Source of the DNA: Thermoplasmata archaeon
GTDB lineage: Archaea; Thermoplasmatota; Thermoplasmata; Lutacidiplasmatales; UBA184
Direction of reading: 5' to 3'
DNA length: 48,800 nt
NCBI GenBank assembly: GCA_035622275.1
Contig: DASPVQ010000003.1
Coordinates: forward strand, 1 to 48,800
The notes under the pieces are model-generated. The model was not told the origin of the DNA. It made no database searches and worked only from the letters and a program-made list of their open reading frames with translations. The position numbers and the translations under genes were made by a program. Shown here piece after piece: positions 7,483 through 15,722 of this stretch (the stretch's first letter is position 1; each line of letters opens with the position of its first letter).

Positions 7483-9846
7483 ATGATCCCGCTACCGCAG
7501 TTCACGCTCCTCCTGCTGCCACTCTGGGCGCTCGGCCTTCCCTTGATCGGGGAGTCGGTGCTGTGGCTGGTCTCCCTCCTGCCGGGCGACCGGGCCCGCC
7601 TCGGCGCGCTGTCGCGGCTGTCGCTCGCCGAGCGCGCGATCTGGGACCTCGCGATCGGGACCGCGGCCCTCGTCATCGCCGGGCTCGCGATCGCGGTCTT
7701 CGGGCTCGTGCTGACGGCCGCCGTCGCCTTCGGGCTGGTCCTGGTGCCCGCCGCCCTCGCGGTGGTCCGCCTGGTTCGGGGGCGCGGCACGCTCCTGAGG
7801 CGGCTCCTGGCGCGCGTGCGCGCCGAGCGTTGGGAGATCCTGGGCCTCGCGGGGCTCTTCGCCGTCACGCTTGGGGTCCGCCTGTGGGTGTACAACGGAC
7901 TCTACCTGTACGCGGGACCGGACATCCGCTTCTACACCTTCTACACCCAGCAGATCCTCGCCACCGGCCACCTGTTCCCCTCGCTCCGGTCGATCGTGTT
8001 CCCGGGCTGGATGGTCGCGTCCGACCTGCACCAGTGGTTCAGCGGCGCGGAGGACGTCTTCGCCGTCATGAACCTGTGGTGGTCGACCGACACGCCGCAG
8101 CTGGCCTCGGGCGCCACCCTGCTGTTCAGCAGCGCGATCCCGCTGTCGGTATACGCGCTCGGGCGCGCGCTGTTCCGGGATCGCGGTCGCGGGCTACCCC
8201 TGATGGCCGGGTTCGTCATCGGGCTGGCGACCAGCTACCCGTCCTACTTCCTGAGCTGGGGCGGGATCGACGAGACGGTCATCTGGGTCGTCTTCCCGAT
8301 CGCGGTCGCGGTCACGCTGCTTCTCCTGGACGAGACACGCGCCTCCTTCGGCATGCTCCTGCTCGCGACGCTGCTGGTGGCCGGCGGCGTGTTGATCTCG
8401 CCCCTGTCGCTCGTCTACGTGACCACGCTGACGATCGGCATCGGGCTGGAGGTGATCGTCCGCCGTCGGTCGGTGGGGCCCGCATTGGCGCGCCTGTTCG
8501 TGCCGATCGCCGGCGGGGTCGCGCTGGCCTCGCCGGCCCTGGTCCGCGCGGCCGCCGCCTGGCAGGCCAACCAGGCGGCCCAGGCGCCCGGCGCCATCGG
8601 CTGGGGCACGTTCGCGACCGCCCCGATCATCCGCTACGGCCCGGCGGTCGGCTCGCTGCAGCGCTTCCTGACCAATTCGACGCCGCTCGACGTCGTCGCC
8701 GTCGTCGTGGTGCTCGGGTACCTCGGGCTCGCGCTCAGCGTCCGACGGGTCCGCTGGGTCCCGGCGCTCCTGGTCTGGATGGCGATGCTGTTCGCGTTCA
8801 ACGAGAACGGCCCCTACGGCCTCTACTGGGTCCGGTTCCCCGGCTGGACGGCCGTCTTCCCCGACCGACCCGCGGACCTGTTGTTCGTTCCCCTCAGCCT
8901 GGGCGTCGGCCTGTTGACGGCCCGGCTCCACTCTCTCGCCCGGGGGCCGCCGGCGTTCACCCGGAGTCCTGAGGGCTCCTCGCCCCCGTCCGCGGGCCAC
9001 CCGCGGTCGGGCCCGCCGAGCGCCGCCGGCCGCCCGGGGCCGCTGCGCGTGGCGGGCGCGATCGGGCTCGTCGCGGTCGTGGCGCTCAGCGGCGGGGTCT
9101 CCGTCAGCGTGGCCCAGACCAACCAGGTGAACGTCGACTGGGCGAACGGATTCTCGCCGGCCGACCTCGAAGGGTTCGCCTGGCTCCAGGCCCACGAGCC
9201 CGCGGGTTCGACGGTCCTGGTGACGGATGTCGACGCCGGCAACTGGCTGCCCGCGTTCACCGACCTGCGCGAGTTCCCGGACGCCGCGATCGTGAACAAC
9301 GCGAGCCTCCTCGCCGAGTACGCCACGATGGTCGAGCAGATCACGGACTCGAACTACACCGCCTACTCCGAGCTCGCGAGGGCCTACGACCTTCGCGCCG
9401 CGTACTTCGGATCGCAGATCGCGTACACTCAGCCGGTGGTCCTCGCTCCGCCGCCGCTCCTCCAGCCGCCGTTCATCTTCTACTTCGTCTCGAGCTACCA
9501 CCTCTGCCTCCCGCCGACCGCCCCGTGGATCGCCCGGCTCGCCTGCAACAACGACACGCTGTCGCTCGTCGGTCCGATCGCCTTCTCCGAGACCGTCTAC
9601 GACAACGGCGCGGTCGTCGGGACGTTCAACGGCAGCGTGCCGATGGGCGACAACCTCACCTTCGTCCTGCACGAGTACACGGCGCAGTTCCCGGGCAACT
9701 GGGACGCGGCGATCGTCAGCCAGCCGCTCGCGGCCGTCGCCTATCAGGTCCCCGGCAGCTCGGCCGAGGTGCTGTCGCTGAACCCGGAGTTCGCTTCCAC
9801 GACCTGCACGATCGTGCCGTTCTCCTCCTGCGCGCCGGTCGGGTGA
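7483..9846 (+). CDS. Large polytopic membrane protein, GT-C-like, with external C-terminal domain
   Basis: The 787-residue protein has a hydrophobic N-terminal two-thirds with roughly ten or more membrane helices. A Ser/Pro/Gly-rich linker (about 485-520), one more helix (about 525-545) and a soluble C-terminal domain of some 240 residues follow. Between early helices lies YAGPDIRFYTFYTQQ with Asp147, placed like the acidic first-loop motif of GT-C glycosyltransferases that use polyprenyl-phosphate sugars. FNENGPYGLYWVRFPGW and FAWLQAHEPAGSTVLVTD are shared with the convergent gene at 9866-12226, showing a paralogous pair. The C-terminal domain has several N-x-S/T sequons (for example NNAS, NYTAY, NGS). 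A role in lipid-linked glycan or protein glycosylation fits the setting; catalysis is inferred and I do not recognise the exact family. Confidence 0.72.
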   Translation: MIPLPQFTLLLLPLWALGLPLIGESVLWLVSLLPGDRARLGALSRLSLAERAIWDLAIGTAALVIAGLAIAVFGLVLTAAVAFGLVLVPAALAVVRLVRGRGTLLRRLLARVRAERWEILGLAGLFAVTLGVRLWVYNGLYLYAGPDIRFYTFYTQQILATGHLFPSLRSIVFPGWMVASDLHQWFSGAEDVFAVMNLWWSTDTPQLASGATLLFSSAIPLSVYALGRALFRDRGRGLPLMAGFVIGLATSYPSYFLSWGGIDETVIWVVFPIAVAVTLLLLDETRASFGMLLLATLLVAGGVLISPLSLVYVTTLTIGIGLEVIVRRRSVGPALARLFVPIAGGVALASPALVRAAAAWQANQAAQAPGAIGWGTFATAPIIRYGPAVGSLQRFLTNSTPLDVVAVVVVLGYLGLALSVRRVRWVPALLVWMAMLFAFNENGPYGLYWVRFPGWTAVFPDRPADLLFVPLSLGVGLLTARLHSLARGPPAFTRSPEGSSPPSAGHPRSGPPSAAGRPGPLRVAGAIGLVAVVALSGGVSVSVAQTNQVNVDWANGFSPADLEGFAWLQAHEPAGSTVLVTDVDAGNWLPAFTDLREFPDAAIVNNASLLAEYATMVEQITDSNYTAYSELARAYDLRAAYFGSQIAYTQPVVLAPPPLLQPPFIFYFVSSYHLCLPPTAPWIARLACNNDTLSLVGPIAFSETVYDNGAVVGTFNGSVPMGDNLTFVLHEYTAQFPGNWDAAIVSQPLAAVAYQVPGSSAEVLSLNPEFASTTCTIVPFSSCAPVG

Positions 9847-9865
9847 CGCCGGCGCCCGATGGGGT

Positions 9866-12226
9866 CTAGGTCTGCGGCAGCTCGCCCGCGACCACCGTGA
9901 TCGTCACGCCCGGCGGCGCGGTCTCGAGCGCGGTCCACTGGGGATCGAGCATCGCGAGCTCGGCGTTCCCGCTGTAGTAGGCCCAGGTGCCGAGCGGGTG
10001 CTCCTCGAACGACGCGCTCCAGTCCCCGGGGAACGGCGGCGTGCCCGAGGCGAGCGTGAAGGTCCAGCTGGTCCCGTTCGCGATCGCCACGAGGCCCATC
10101 CCGATCGGCTCGAGGTCGTGGTACTCGGTCAGGTTGACGACGACCGGTCCGCGGAAGGTCACCGAGTCGCCGTTGCACAGGAGGAACAGCGGCAGGTTCT
10201 CTTCGGGGCTCTCGCAGACGCTGTAGCGCGAGGCGAAGTCGAGGATCGGGCGCGGCGCCACCCACTTCGCCGGGTCGAACGACGGCACGCTCGAGTAGCC
10301 GTTGCGGGCACCCCAGTAGGCGCCGCTGATGTTGAAGGCGTGGAGGAACGAGAGCGTCGGGGCGTACTCGCTCGTGTTGAACAGCGCCGGGATCTCGGTC
10401 GACGCTTCGTAGACGGACGGGCTCGAGATGAGCTCGGGGTACGGGAAGACCTTGAGGTCGGTGAACTGGGGGATCCAGGTGCCCGCATCCGCGTCGGTGA
10501 CGAGGAGCGTGGCGTTCGCCGGCAGGTGGCTCTGCATCCAGGCGAAGGCCGCGAGGTCCGCGGGCGTGAGCTCGGTCCCCCAGCCGACGGTCTCCGCGTT
10601 GTCGATCACGACCTGGACGGACGCCGCGGTGCCGAGCAGCAGGAGCGCCACGAACGCGACCTGGCGCTTCGATAGCGGACGCCCGTCGCTGCGCGGGAGG
10701 CTCCAGGCGCTGCGACGCGGCACCGGCGCGGTGGCCACCGACGCGGGGGGTCCTCGCTCGAGCAGGGTCGCGAGCAGCCAGCCGGTGCCGGCTGCCAACG
10801 GAAGGAACATCCACTCGAGGGGCCGGTCGGCATAGAGGAACGACCAGCCGGGGTACTGGACCCAGTACGGTCCGAACGGACCGTTCGAGTTCAGGAGCAA
10901 CAGTCCGATCCCGAGCCCGAGGAGGGTGAACGCATGCCGCTCGCGGTAGCGCACAAGCGCGAGGGCGAGGCCGAGCCAGCCCAGCACGACGACGACGCCG
11001 GTTCCGAGGATCCCGGTGTGGAGGAAGAGCAGGTTGCGGGCGGTGGCCAGCGGCTCGCCGGGCACGAGGATCACGTCGCTCTGGAAGACCCCCCAGCCGG
11101 CGTAGCCCGGAGGGCTGAGCGCGTTCGCCGTGGAGAGGTCGGCGATCTCGGCGTACAGGATCGGCGACGCGATGGCGACCCCGAAGAGGTAGAAGACGGC
11201 GCCCCGGGCCAGGGCCCGCACGGCCCCCGAGCGCAGGGCGAACGCCCCGAGCACGGCCGCGACGACGAAGACGCCGACGTAGGCGAACGGGTACGGGTTG
11301 ACGATCACGGCCCCGCCGAAGACGAGGCCGGCGAGCACGAGCTCGGCACTGAGGAACCGGGGCGAGCGCAGCGCGGCGAGGAAGAAGGCGAGGGCGACCG
11401 GGACGAGCAGCCAGTTGACCTGCTCGTCGATCCCTCCCCAGTCCTGGTAGAACAGCGGGTAGGCGGAGAACATCCCGAGGGCGAGCGCCCCGAGGGTGGC
11501 GGTCCAGGGGCTGCGCGTGGGGAATGCCGCGCGGAAGAGCACGAACCCGGCGAAGGGGATCAGGATGCCGACGTCGATCACCGCCGCCGAGACGAGCTGG
11601 GGCGCGTTCCACGGCACCCAGGCGTTCACCGTCGCGAAGATCGCCTCGCTACCGGCGAAGCGCAGATGCGGAGCCACCACGGGGTTCCACGACGGCTCGG
11701 CGTAGGGCGCCCAGGAGGTGACGAAGTGCCCGTGGGCCTCGACGAGCTGGGTGATCAGCGTGAACATGCGGATGTCGTCGCCCGCGTAGACGAGGTACGG
11801 GACGTAGGAGGCGATCCGGGCGACCACCACGACCACGACGACGCCGAAGAGGAACCACTCCACGCGCGCGGGCGGCGCGGGCCGCCGGCCGAGCGGCGCT
11901 CCGAAGCGCTTGCGCGCGAGGAACCCGCGAACGAGGAAGATCGCGGCCGCGAGGAGGAGCAGTGCCCAGGCGACGTCCGTCCCGATCGAGAGGCCCGCGA
12001 TCGTGGCCACGAGGTAGAGGATCGGCACGACCGAAAGTCCGAGCGCGGCGTCCTCGATCAGCCGTCCGAGGATCGCGGCCCAAGTGGCGGGCGGATCCGC
12101 CGACGCCGGCGGCAGGAGCGCGGAGACCGCCCAGCGGATCATCGAGCCGATCAGCGCGCTGGCGAGGACCAGGATCGGCAGCAGCCCGAGCGCGAGCCAT
12201 CCGACCGGAATCATGGTCGGCTCCAC
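9866..12226 (-). CDS. Large polytopic membrane protein, GT-C-like paralog
   Basis: The 786-residue product is almost the same length as its convergent neighbour at 7483-9846 and shares its plan of many membrane helices and a soluble C-terminal domain. The first-loop motif is YAGDDIRMFTLITQLVEAHG, with adjacent Asp150 and Asp151 as in many GT-C enzymes. WGGIDEQVNWLLVPVALA, LNSNGPFGPYWVQYPGW and DLAAFAWMQSHLPANATLL mirror the neighbour (WGGIDETVIWVVFPIAVA, FNENGPYGLYWVRFPGW). The external domain has several sequons (NTS, NIS, NLT, NGT). The two stop codons are 19 bp apart, tail to tail, which suggests inverted duplication or a common ancestor that diverged in place. It is likely a membrane glycosyltransferase or glycan-handling protein, by inference. 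Confidence 0.72.
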   Translation of the reverse strand: MEPTMIPVGWLALGLLPILVLASALIGSMIRWAVSALLPPASADPPATWAAILGRLIEDAALGLSVVPILYLVATIAGLSIGTDVAWALLLLAAAIFLVRGFLARKRFGAPLGRRPAPPARVEWFLFGVVVVVVVARIASYVPYLVYAGDDIRMFTLITQLVEAHGHFVTSWAPYAEPSWNPVVAPHLRFAGSEAIFATVNAWVPWNAPQLVSAAVIDVGILIPFAGFVLFRAAFPTRSPWTATLGALALGMFSAYPLFYQDWGGIDEQVNWLLVPVALAFFLAALRSPRFLSAELVLAGLVFGGAVIVNPYPFAYVGVFVVAAVLGAFALRSGAVRALARGAVFYLFGVAIASPILYAEIADLSTANALSPPGYAGWGVFQSDVILVPGEPLATARNLLFLHTGILGTGVVVVLGWLGLALALVRYRERHAFTLLGLGIGLLLLNSNGPFGPYWVQYPGWSFLYADRPLEWMFLPLAAGTGWLLATLLERGPPASVATAPVPRRSAWSLPRSDGRPLSKRQVAFVALLLLGTAASVQVVIDNAETVGWGTELTPADLAAFAWMQSHLPANATLLVTDADAGTWIPQFTDLKVFPYPELISSPSVYEASTEIPALFNTSEYAPTLSFLHAFNISGAYWGARNGYSSVPSFDPAKWVAPRPILDFASRYSVCESPEENLPLFLLCNGDSVTFRGPVVVNLTEYHDLEPIGMGLVAIANGTSWTFTLASGTPPFPGDWSASFEEHPLGTWAYYSGNAELAMLDPQWTALETAPPGVTITVVAGELPQT

Positions 12227-12274
12227 GACTGCTGCGGGCAGGCGCCCGGGCCCCTCAGGCGAGCCCGATCGCCG

Positions 12275-13477
12275 TTAGCTTCGAGCAAGGGACGCGATCT
12301 CCTGCGCCACTCGATCGAGGTCGGCCGACTCCGTGTACCGGCGCACGAACTCCGGATCCGGTCGCGGCGGGAGCGCCGGGCCCCTCGAGGCCCGTACCTC
12401 GGCGCAGAGCGCCTTGAGGCGGTCGGCGAACTCCGAGCACGGGGCGACCTGGACGCTCGCCGCGGCATCGATGCCCGCGGCGGCCTCGGGCGTGGCGAGG
12501 ACCCGCAGCCCGTGCAGCACGTAATCGACCATCTTTCCGCTCGTTCCCCCGGCGACGTCCATCGGCGCGAGCCCGATCTCGCAGGCGAACAGCAGGCCGT
12601 CCAGGTCCGATACGGTCCCGAGCACCCGAAGATTGGCACCGCTCTGAGGGACGTACGGCTCGGAGTCCAGCCCGCCGACGAGGATCAGCAGGTCCGGATC
12701 CGAGCGACCGAGGGCCGGCGCGAGCTCGTCGCGGAGGAAGTGGAAGGCACGCACGTTCGGCGCGTACTGGAACGAGCCGACGAAGACGGCCGGAACGCGG
12801 CCCGCCAGGCCGAGCTCGGCCCGCCACCGCGCGATCGCCACGGGGTCCGGGACCGGCCGGGTCCGCTTGAGCGTGCAGACGCGTAGTTTCTCCGCGGGCA
12901 CGCCGCCCTCGCGCAGCGAGCGCGCGACCTCCTCGGACGGGGCGATGACGATCCGCGCGATGCGCAGACCGAGCGCGTTGAGCGGCCGACGGGTCAGGCC
13001 GAACAGGATCCCGCCCCGGTAGCCCGCTTTGCGCCAGTGCCGGCTGACCGCGGTGTTCGCATCGAGCGGGTAGTAGACGAGCGGCACCTGCCGGATCCAG
13101 CTCCAGACCGCGGCGAGACCGGCGACGTACACGTCGACGGGTACGATCACACGGGCCCGCTGGGCTCGGGGCGAGCGAGCGTCGCGCACGATGAACCGGA
13201 GCTCCTCGGCCACGGCCGCGAGCAGGTAGCGGAACCCGACCAGGAGGGGACCGCTCGACTCCCGCGCGCGGTCCGTGCCCACGGTGGCATGCTCCCCCGG
13301 GGCGACGACCTCCACCGGAACGACCCGCCGCAGTCCCTCCACGAACCCTCGAAAGTGGAGCGAGCTGCCGTGATAAGCCGCGTTCAGCGCACGGTGATAC
13401 AGTGCGACCACGCGCGCGAGGCTCGGGGTGCCCGCCGGCGCCGGCGTCCCCGTCGGTGGGAGGTCAGGCGCTGCCAT
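12275..13477 (-). CDS. GT4-like glycosyltransferase
   Basis: The protein has about 400 residues. The N-terminal half (ARVVALYHRALNAAYHGSS, HFRGFVEGLRRVVPVEVVAP) is the acceptor Rossmann domain. The C-terminal half shows GRVPAVFVGSFQYAPNVRAF, LLILVGGLDSEPYVP, NLRVLGTVSDLDGLLFACEI and GGTSGKMVDYVLHGLRVLAT. The last is the GT4 donor-site region where the EX7E glutamates normally sit; here it resembles the subgroup reading GTSGKMVDYL and the classic first Glu is not obvious. The ATG at 13477 is preferred: it overlaps the upstream gene's stop (13464) by 14 bp, while the longer start at 13591 would overlap by 128 bp. It is the third gene of a minus-strand GT2-GT4-GT4 operon. Sugar and acceptor are unknown. 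Confidence 0.8.
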   Translation of the reverse strand: MAAPDLPPTGTPAPAGTPSLARVVALYHRALNAAYHGSSLHFRGFVEGLRRVVPVEVVAPGEHATVGTDRARESSGPLLVGFRYLLAAVAEELRFIVRDARSPRAQRARVIVPVDVYVAGLAAVWSWIRQVPLVYYPLDANTAVSRHWRKAGYRGGILFGLTRRPLNALGLRIARIVIAPSEEVARSLREGGVPAEKLRVCTLKRTRPVPDPVAIARWRAELGLAGRVPAVFVGSFQYAPNVRAFHFLRDELAPALGRSDPDLLILVGGLDSEPYVPQSGANLRVLGTVSDLDGLLFACEIGLAPMDVAGGTSGKMVDYVLHGLRVLATPEAAAGIDAAASVQVAPCSEFADRLKALCAEVRASRGPALPPRPDPEFVRRYTESADLDRVAQEIASLARS

Positions 13478-14654
13478 CGCCTCCTCGGGGCGCGGCGAGC
13501 GCCGCCGCCTCCGACGGGACGGACGTTCGCTCAAGGATCTCGCGGTAGCGCCGATCGAACTCGCCGGCGACCTCCCGCCATCCGATGACATCCCGGGGCC
13601 GCGCGAACGGTCCCAGCCCGGCCGCCCCTTCGATCGCTACGGCGAGCGCGTCGGCGGAGAGGTCCGCGGCGAGCCAACCGTTCTCGCCCGTCCGGATCCG
13701 CTCGCGCAGCGCGCCGACCGGGAAAGCGGCGACCGGCTTGCCGCGCGCCCAGGCCTCGCTGACGACCAGGGAGAATCCCTCGACGAAATCCGCGCGGCTC
13801 GGCACCACGACCACGTCGGCGGCGTCGAGCGCGCCGACCCGCTCCCGTTCATCGACGGGTCCGAGGACCTGGACGTGGTCCGCCACCCCCAGCTCGGCGG
13901 CGAGCCGGCGGAGACGATCGAGCGAGCCGTCCACGTCGGGGCCGACGATCACCGCGCTCGCGTCCGGCAGCGCCCGCCGGACGGCCGGCATCGCGCGGAC
14001 CAGCCACTCCGGCCCCTTCAGCGGGTGGCACCGGCCGAGGAACAGCAGCACCGGACGTCGTCCCGCGAGGGCGTGCGCCGCGCGGAATGACGCGCCGAGG
14101 GGAGGGGAGGTCAGCACCGAGTCCGGTACCCCGCCGGGGATGTAGCAGACCCGGGGGCTCCACTGGCGCGCGACCCGTTCCTCCTCGCGGCTCTGGACAT
14201 GCACCAGCGCGGCCCGCCGCAGCGCGCGGTGAACGATCCCGTCATCGACGCGACCGGCCCAACGAACCGGCCGTCGGGGGTGACGCGCCAGGCTCGAGAC
14301 CACGGGCGTCGAGAGGACGAGCGGCCGGCCCAGTCGTAGCGCGAGGCCGATCCCGATGAGGTTGAACACCTCCTGCGGGTTCCATACATGGACGATCTCG
14401 GCCCACGTCACCGTGTCATGGAGCGCGCGGTAGGAGGCCGGCGAAGGGATCTGGATCCAGTTCGAGATCGCGCCGACCGGCACGCCGAGGAACTCGACGA
14501 GGTCCAGGACGAGCCGTCGGGGCTCGGGCGACGGCGCGACGACGCGGACGTCGGCGCCGCGCCGGGCCTCGTCGCGGGCCACCTCGTAGATCGAGAGTTC
14601 GACGCCACCGAGGGGAGGGACCGGAAACGCTCCGAGCAGGTAGAGAACCCTCAC
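13464..14654 (-). CDS. Family 4 glycosyltransferase
   Basis: The 396-residue protein has the GT-B fold. The start is the GTG at 14654 (VRVLYLLGAFPVPPLGGVE), because the longer frame would run into the GT2 gene, whose stop is at 14680. PPLGGVELSIYEVARDEARRG is the usual Gly-rich N-terminal loop of GT4 enzymes. RPVLLFLGRCHPLKGPEWLV and VQVLGPVDERERVGALDAAD belong to the donor domain. The signature lies in DFVEGFSLVVSEAWARGKP, where the two glutamates (VEG and SEA) match the EX7E motif. Cytoplasmic, probably peripheral to the membrane. It lies between GT2 and a second GT4-like gene in one transcript, consistent with stepwise assembly of one oligosaccharide. Confidence 0.86.
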   Translation of the reverse strand: MRVLYLLGAFPVPPLGGVELSIYEVARDEARRGADVRVVAPSPEPRRLVLDLVEFLGVPVGAISNWIQIPSPASYRALHDTVTWAEIVHVWNPQEVFNLIGIGLALRLGRPLVLSTPVVSSLARHPRRPVRWAGRVDDGIVHRALRRAALVHVQSREEERVARQWSPRVCYIPGGVPDSVLTSPPLGASFRAAHALAGRRPVLLFLGRCHPLKGPEWLVRAMPAVRRALPDASAVIVGPDVDGSLDRLRRLAAELGVADHVQVLGPVDERERVGALDAADVVVVPSRADFVEGFSLVVSEAWARGKPVAAFPVGALRERIRTGENGWLAADLSADALAVAIEGAAGLGPFARPRDVIGWREVAGEFDRRYREILERTSVPSEAAALAAPRGGDGSA

Positions 14655-14679
14655 ACGACCCCTCGACCGGGCCGGCGGG

Positions 14680-15495
14680 TCACTGCTGGGTCGCGGTGCC
14701 GGAGCTGTGCGTGTCGGACGGGCAGGCGAGCGGGCTCGGGACCGTTCCGAGGGCACGGAAGCGGAGCCCGACCATGCGGGCCAGGATCAGGAAGCCGTGG
14801 CGGAACCGCAGCTTCTTCGTTCCGACCCGCGCGCGGTACGGCACGGCGACCTCGGAGATCTCGAGCCCCTTGACGTTGTGGACGTAGTCGTTCAGCTCGC
14901 ACTCGATGTCGAAGCCGCGCGAGCGCGGATTCCAGTCGCGGACGACGTCGGCGCGGAAGAGTCGAAGACCCGAGAGGGGATCGTCCAGCGGGATGCGGTT
15001 CATCGCCCGGTGGACCTGGGCGAGCACCCGGTTGCCCCAGGCGAACGCGTGGGAGGTCGCGCCGTTGTTGGCGATGTTCTCCCGACGGGCAATCACCATG
15101 CCGACGTCCGGGCGGTGGTTCAGGATCGAGCGCATCGGGTGCATGGCGTACGAGGGATAGGTGCAGTCGGCGTCGATCATGCCGATGAATCGGGCCCGCT
15201 CGAAGTGATCCCGGACGTACTCGAGGCCCAGACGGACCGCGTCTCCCTTGCCCTTGCCGGCCTGCTCGACGACCTCGGCCCCGGTCGCGCGCGCGACCAC
15301 GCCGGTCGCGTCCCCGTCGGGCCGGTGGATGACCACGATGCGCGGGTTCAGGCTCCGCCGCACCTCTTCGATCACCGGAGCAATGCCCTGGGCCTCCCGG
15401 TACGCGGGGATCAGCACCACCGTGTCGTCGAGGGGGGGAGGCAAGCGCCCGAACGCAGCCGCGTTCGAGCCGCCCGACCCGTCACTGAATGCCAT
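14680..15495 (-). CDS. Family 2 glycosyltransferase (dolichyl-phosphate sugar synthase type)
   Basis: The 271-residue protein is an inverting GT-A enzyme. After an unusual 24-residue Ser/Gly/Ala-rich N-terminus come VVLIPAYREAQGIAPVIEEV, GKGKGDAVRLGLEYV and the metal-binding DxD in IGMIDADCTYP. DDPLSGLRLFRADVV and the ECELNDYVHNVKGLEISEV segment are typical of dolichyl-phosphate mannose/glucose synthase relatives. No C-terminal membrane helices are evident, so it should act at the cytoplasmic face and charge a polyprenyl phosphate, which would supply the polytopic GT-C-like proteins nearby. GGGAGG lies about 7 bases before the ATG. It is first in its operon, with a promoter and inverted repeat in the 227 bp divergent gap upstream. 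Confidence 0.86.
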   Translation of the reverse strand: MAFSDGSGGSNAAAFGRLPPPLDDTVVLIPAYREAQGIAPVIEEVRRSLNPRIVVIHRPDGDATGVVARATGAEVVEQAGKGKGDAVRLGLEYVRDHFERARFIGMIDADCTYPSYAMHPMRSILNHRPDVGMVIARRENIANNGATSHAFAWGNRVLAQVHRAMNRIPLDDPLSGLRLFRADVVRDWNPRSRGFDIECELNDYVHNVKGLEISEVAVPYRARVGTKKLRFRHGFLILARMVGLRFRALGTVPSPLACPSDTHSSGTATQQ

Positions 15496-15513
15496 GCGGC
15501 TGCCTCCCTAACA

Positions 15514-15538
15514 GTACTTACCCGCCCCTCCGAAGTAC
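15514..15538. promoter_or_regulatory. Inverted repeat in the GT operon leader (possible operator)
   Basis: GTACTT at 15514-15519 and AAGTAC at 15533-15538 form a perfect 6-bp inverted repeat with a 13-base spacer. It sits between the TATA-like box at 15537-15545 and the GT2 start at 15495, where a bound protein would block transcription. No regulator is identified. Confidence 0.3.
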
Positions 15539-15545
15539 ATATAGG
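15537..15545 (-). promoter_or_regulatory. Putative TATA box of the GT2-GT4-GT4 operon
   Basis: The coding-strand CCTATATGT is the best TATA-like match in the divergent gap, about 45 bp before the ATG at 15495. That would leave a leader of about 20 bases, which agrees with the ribosome-binding sequence GGGAGG near the start. Confidence 0.45.
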
Positions 15546-15692
15546 TAGGTATTGGCCCGCAGGACGAGAAATCGTGGCGTGCGACTCCCACGCGCGGAGC
15601 AACCCGGGTCGACGCAACGGTCGGCACGACGGGCCCAGCGTACCGGGCCCGTGATTCGCCGAACGGACGCACGGACCCCGATGCCGCACGGC

Positions 15693-15701
15693 CATAAGTA
15701 A
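15693..15701 (+). promoter_or_regulatory. Putative TATA box of the polytopic gene at 15723
   Basis: CATAAGTAA lies about 26 bp before the GTG at 15723, fitting leaderless transcription and supporting that start. Confidence 0.4.
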
Positions 15702-15722
15702 CCTCAGCCTCTCCCAGCGCCG

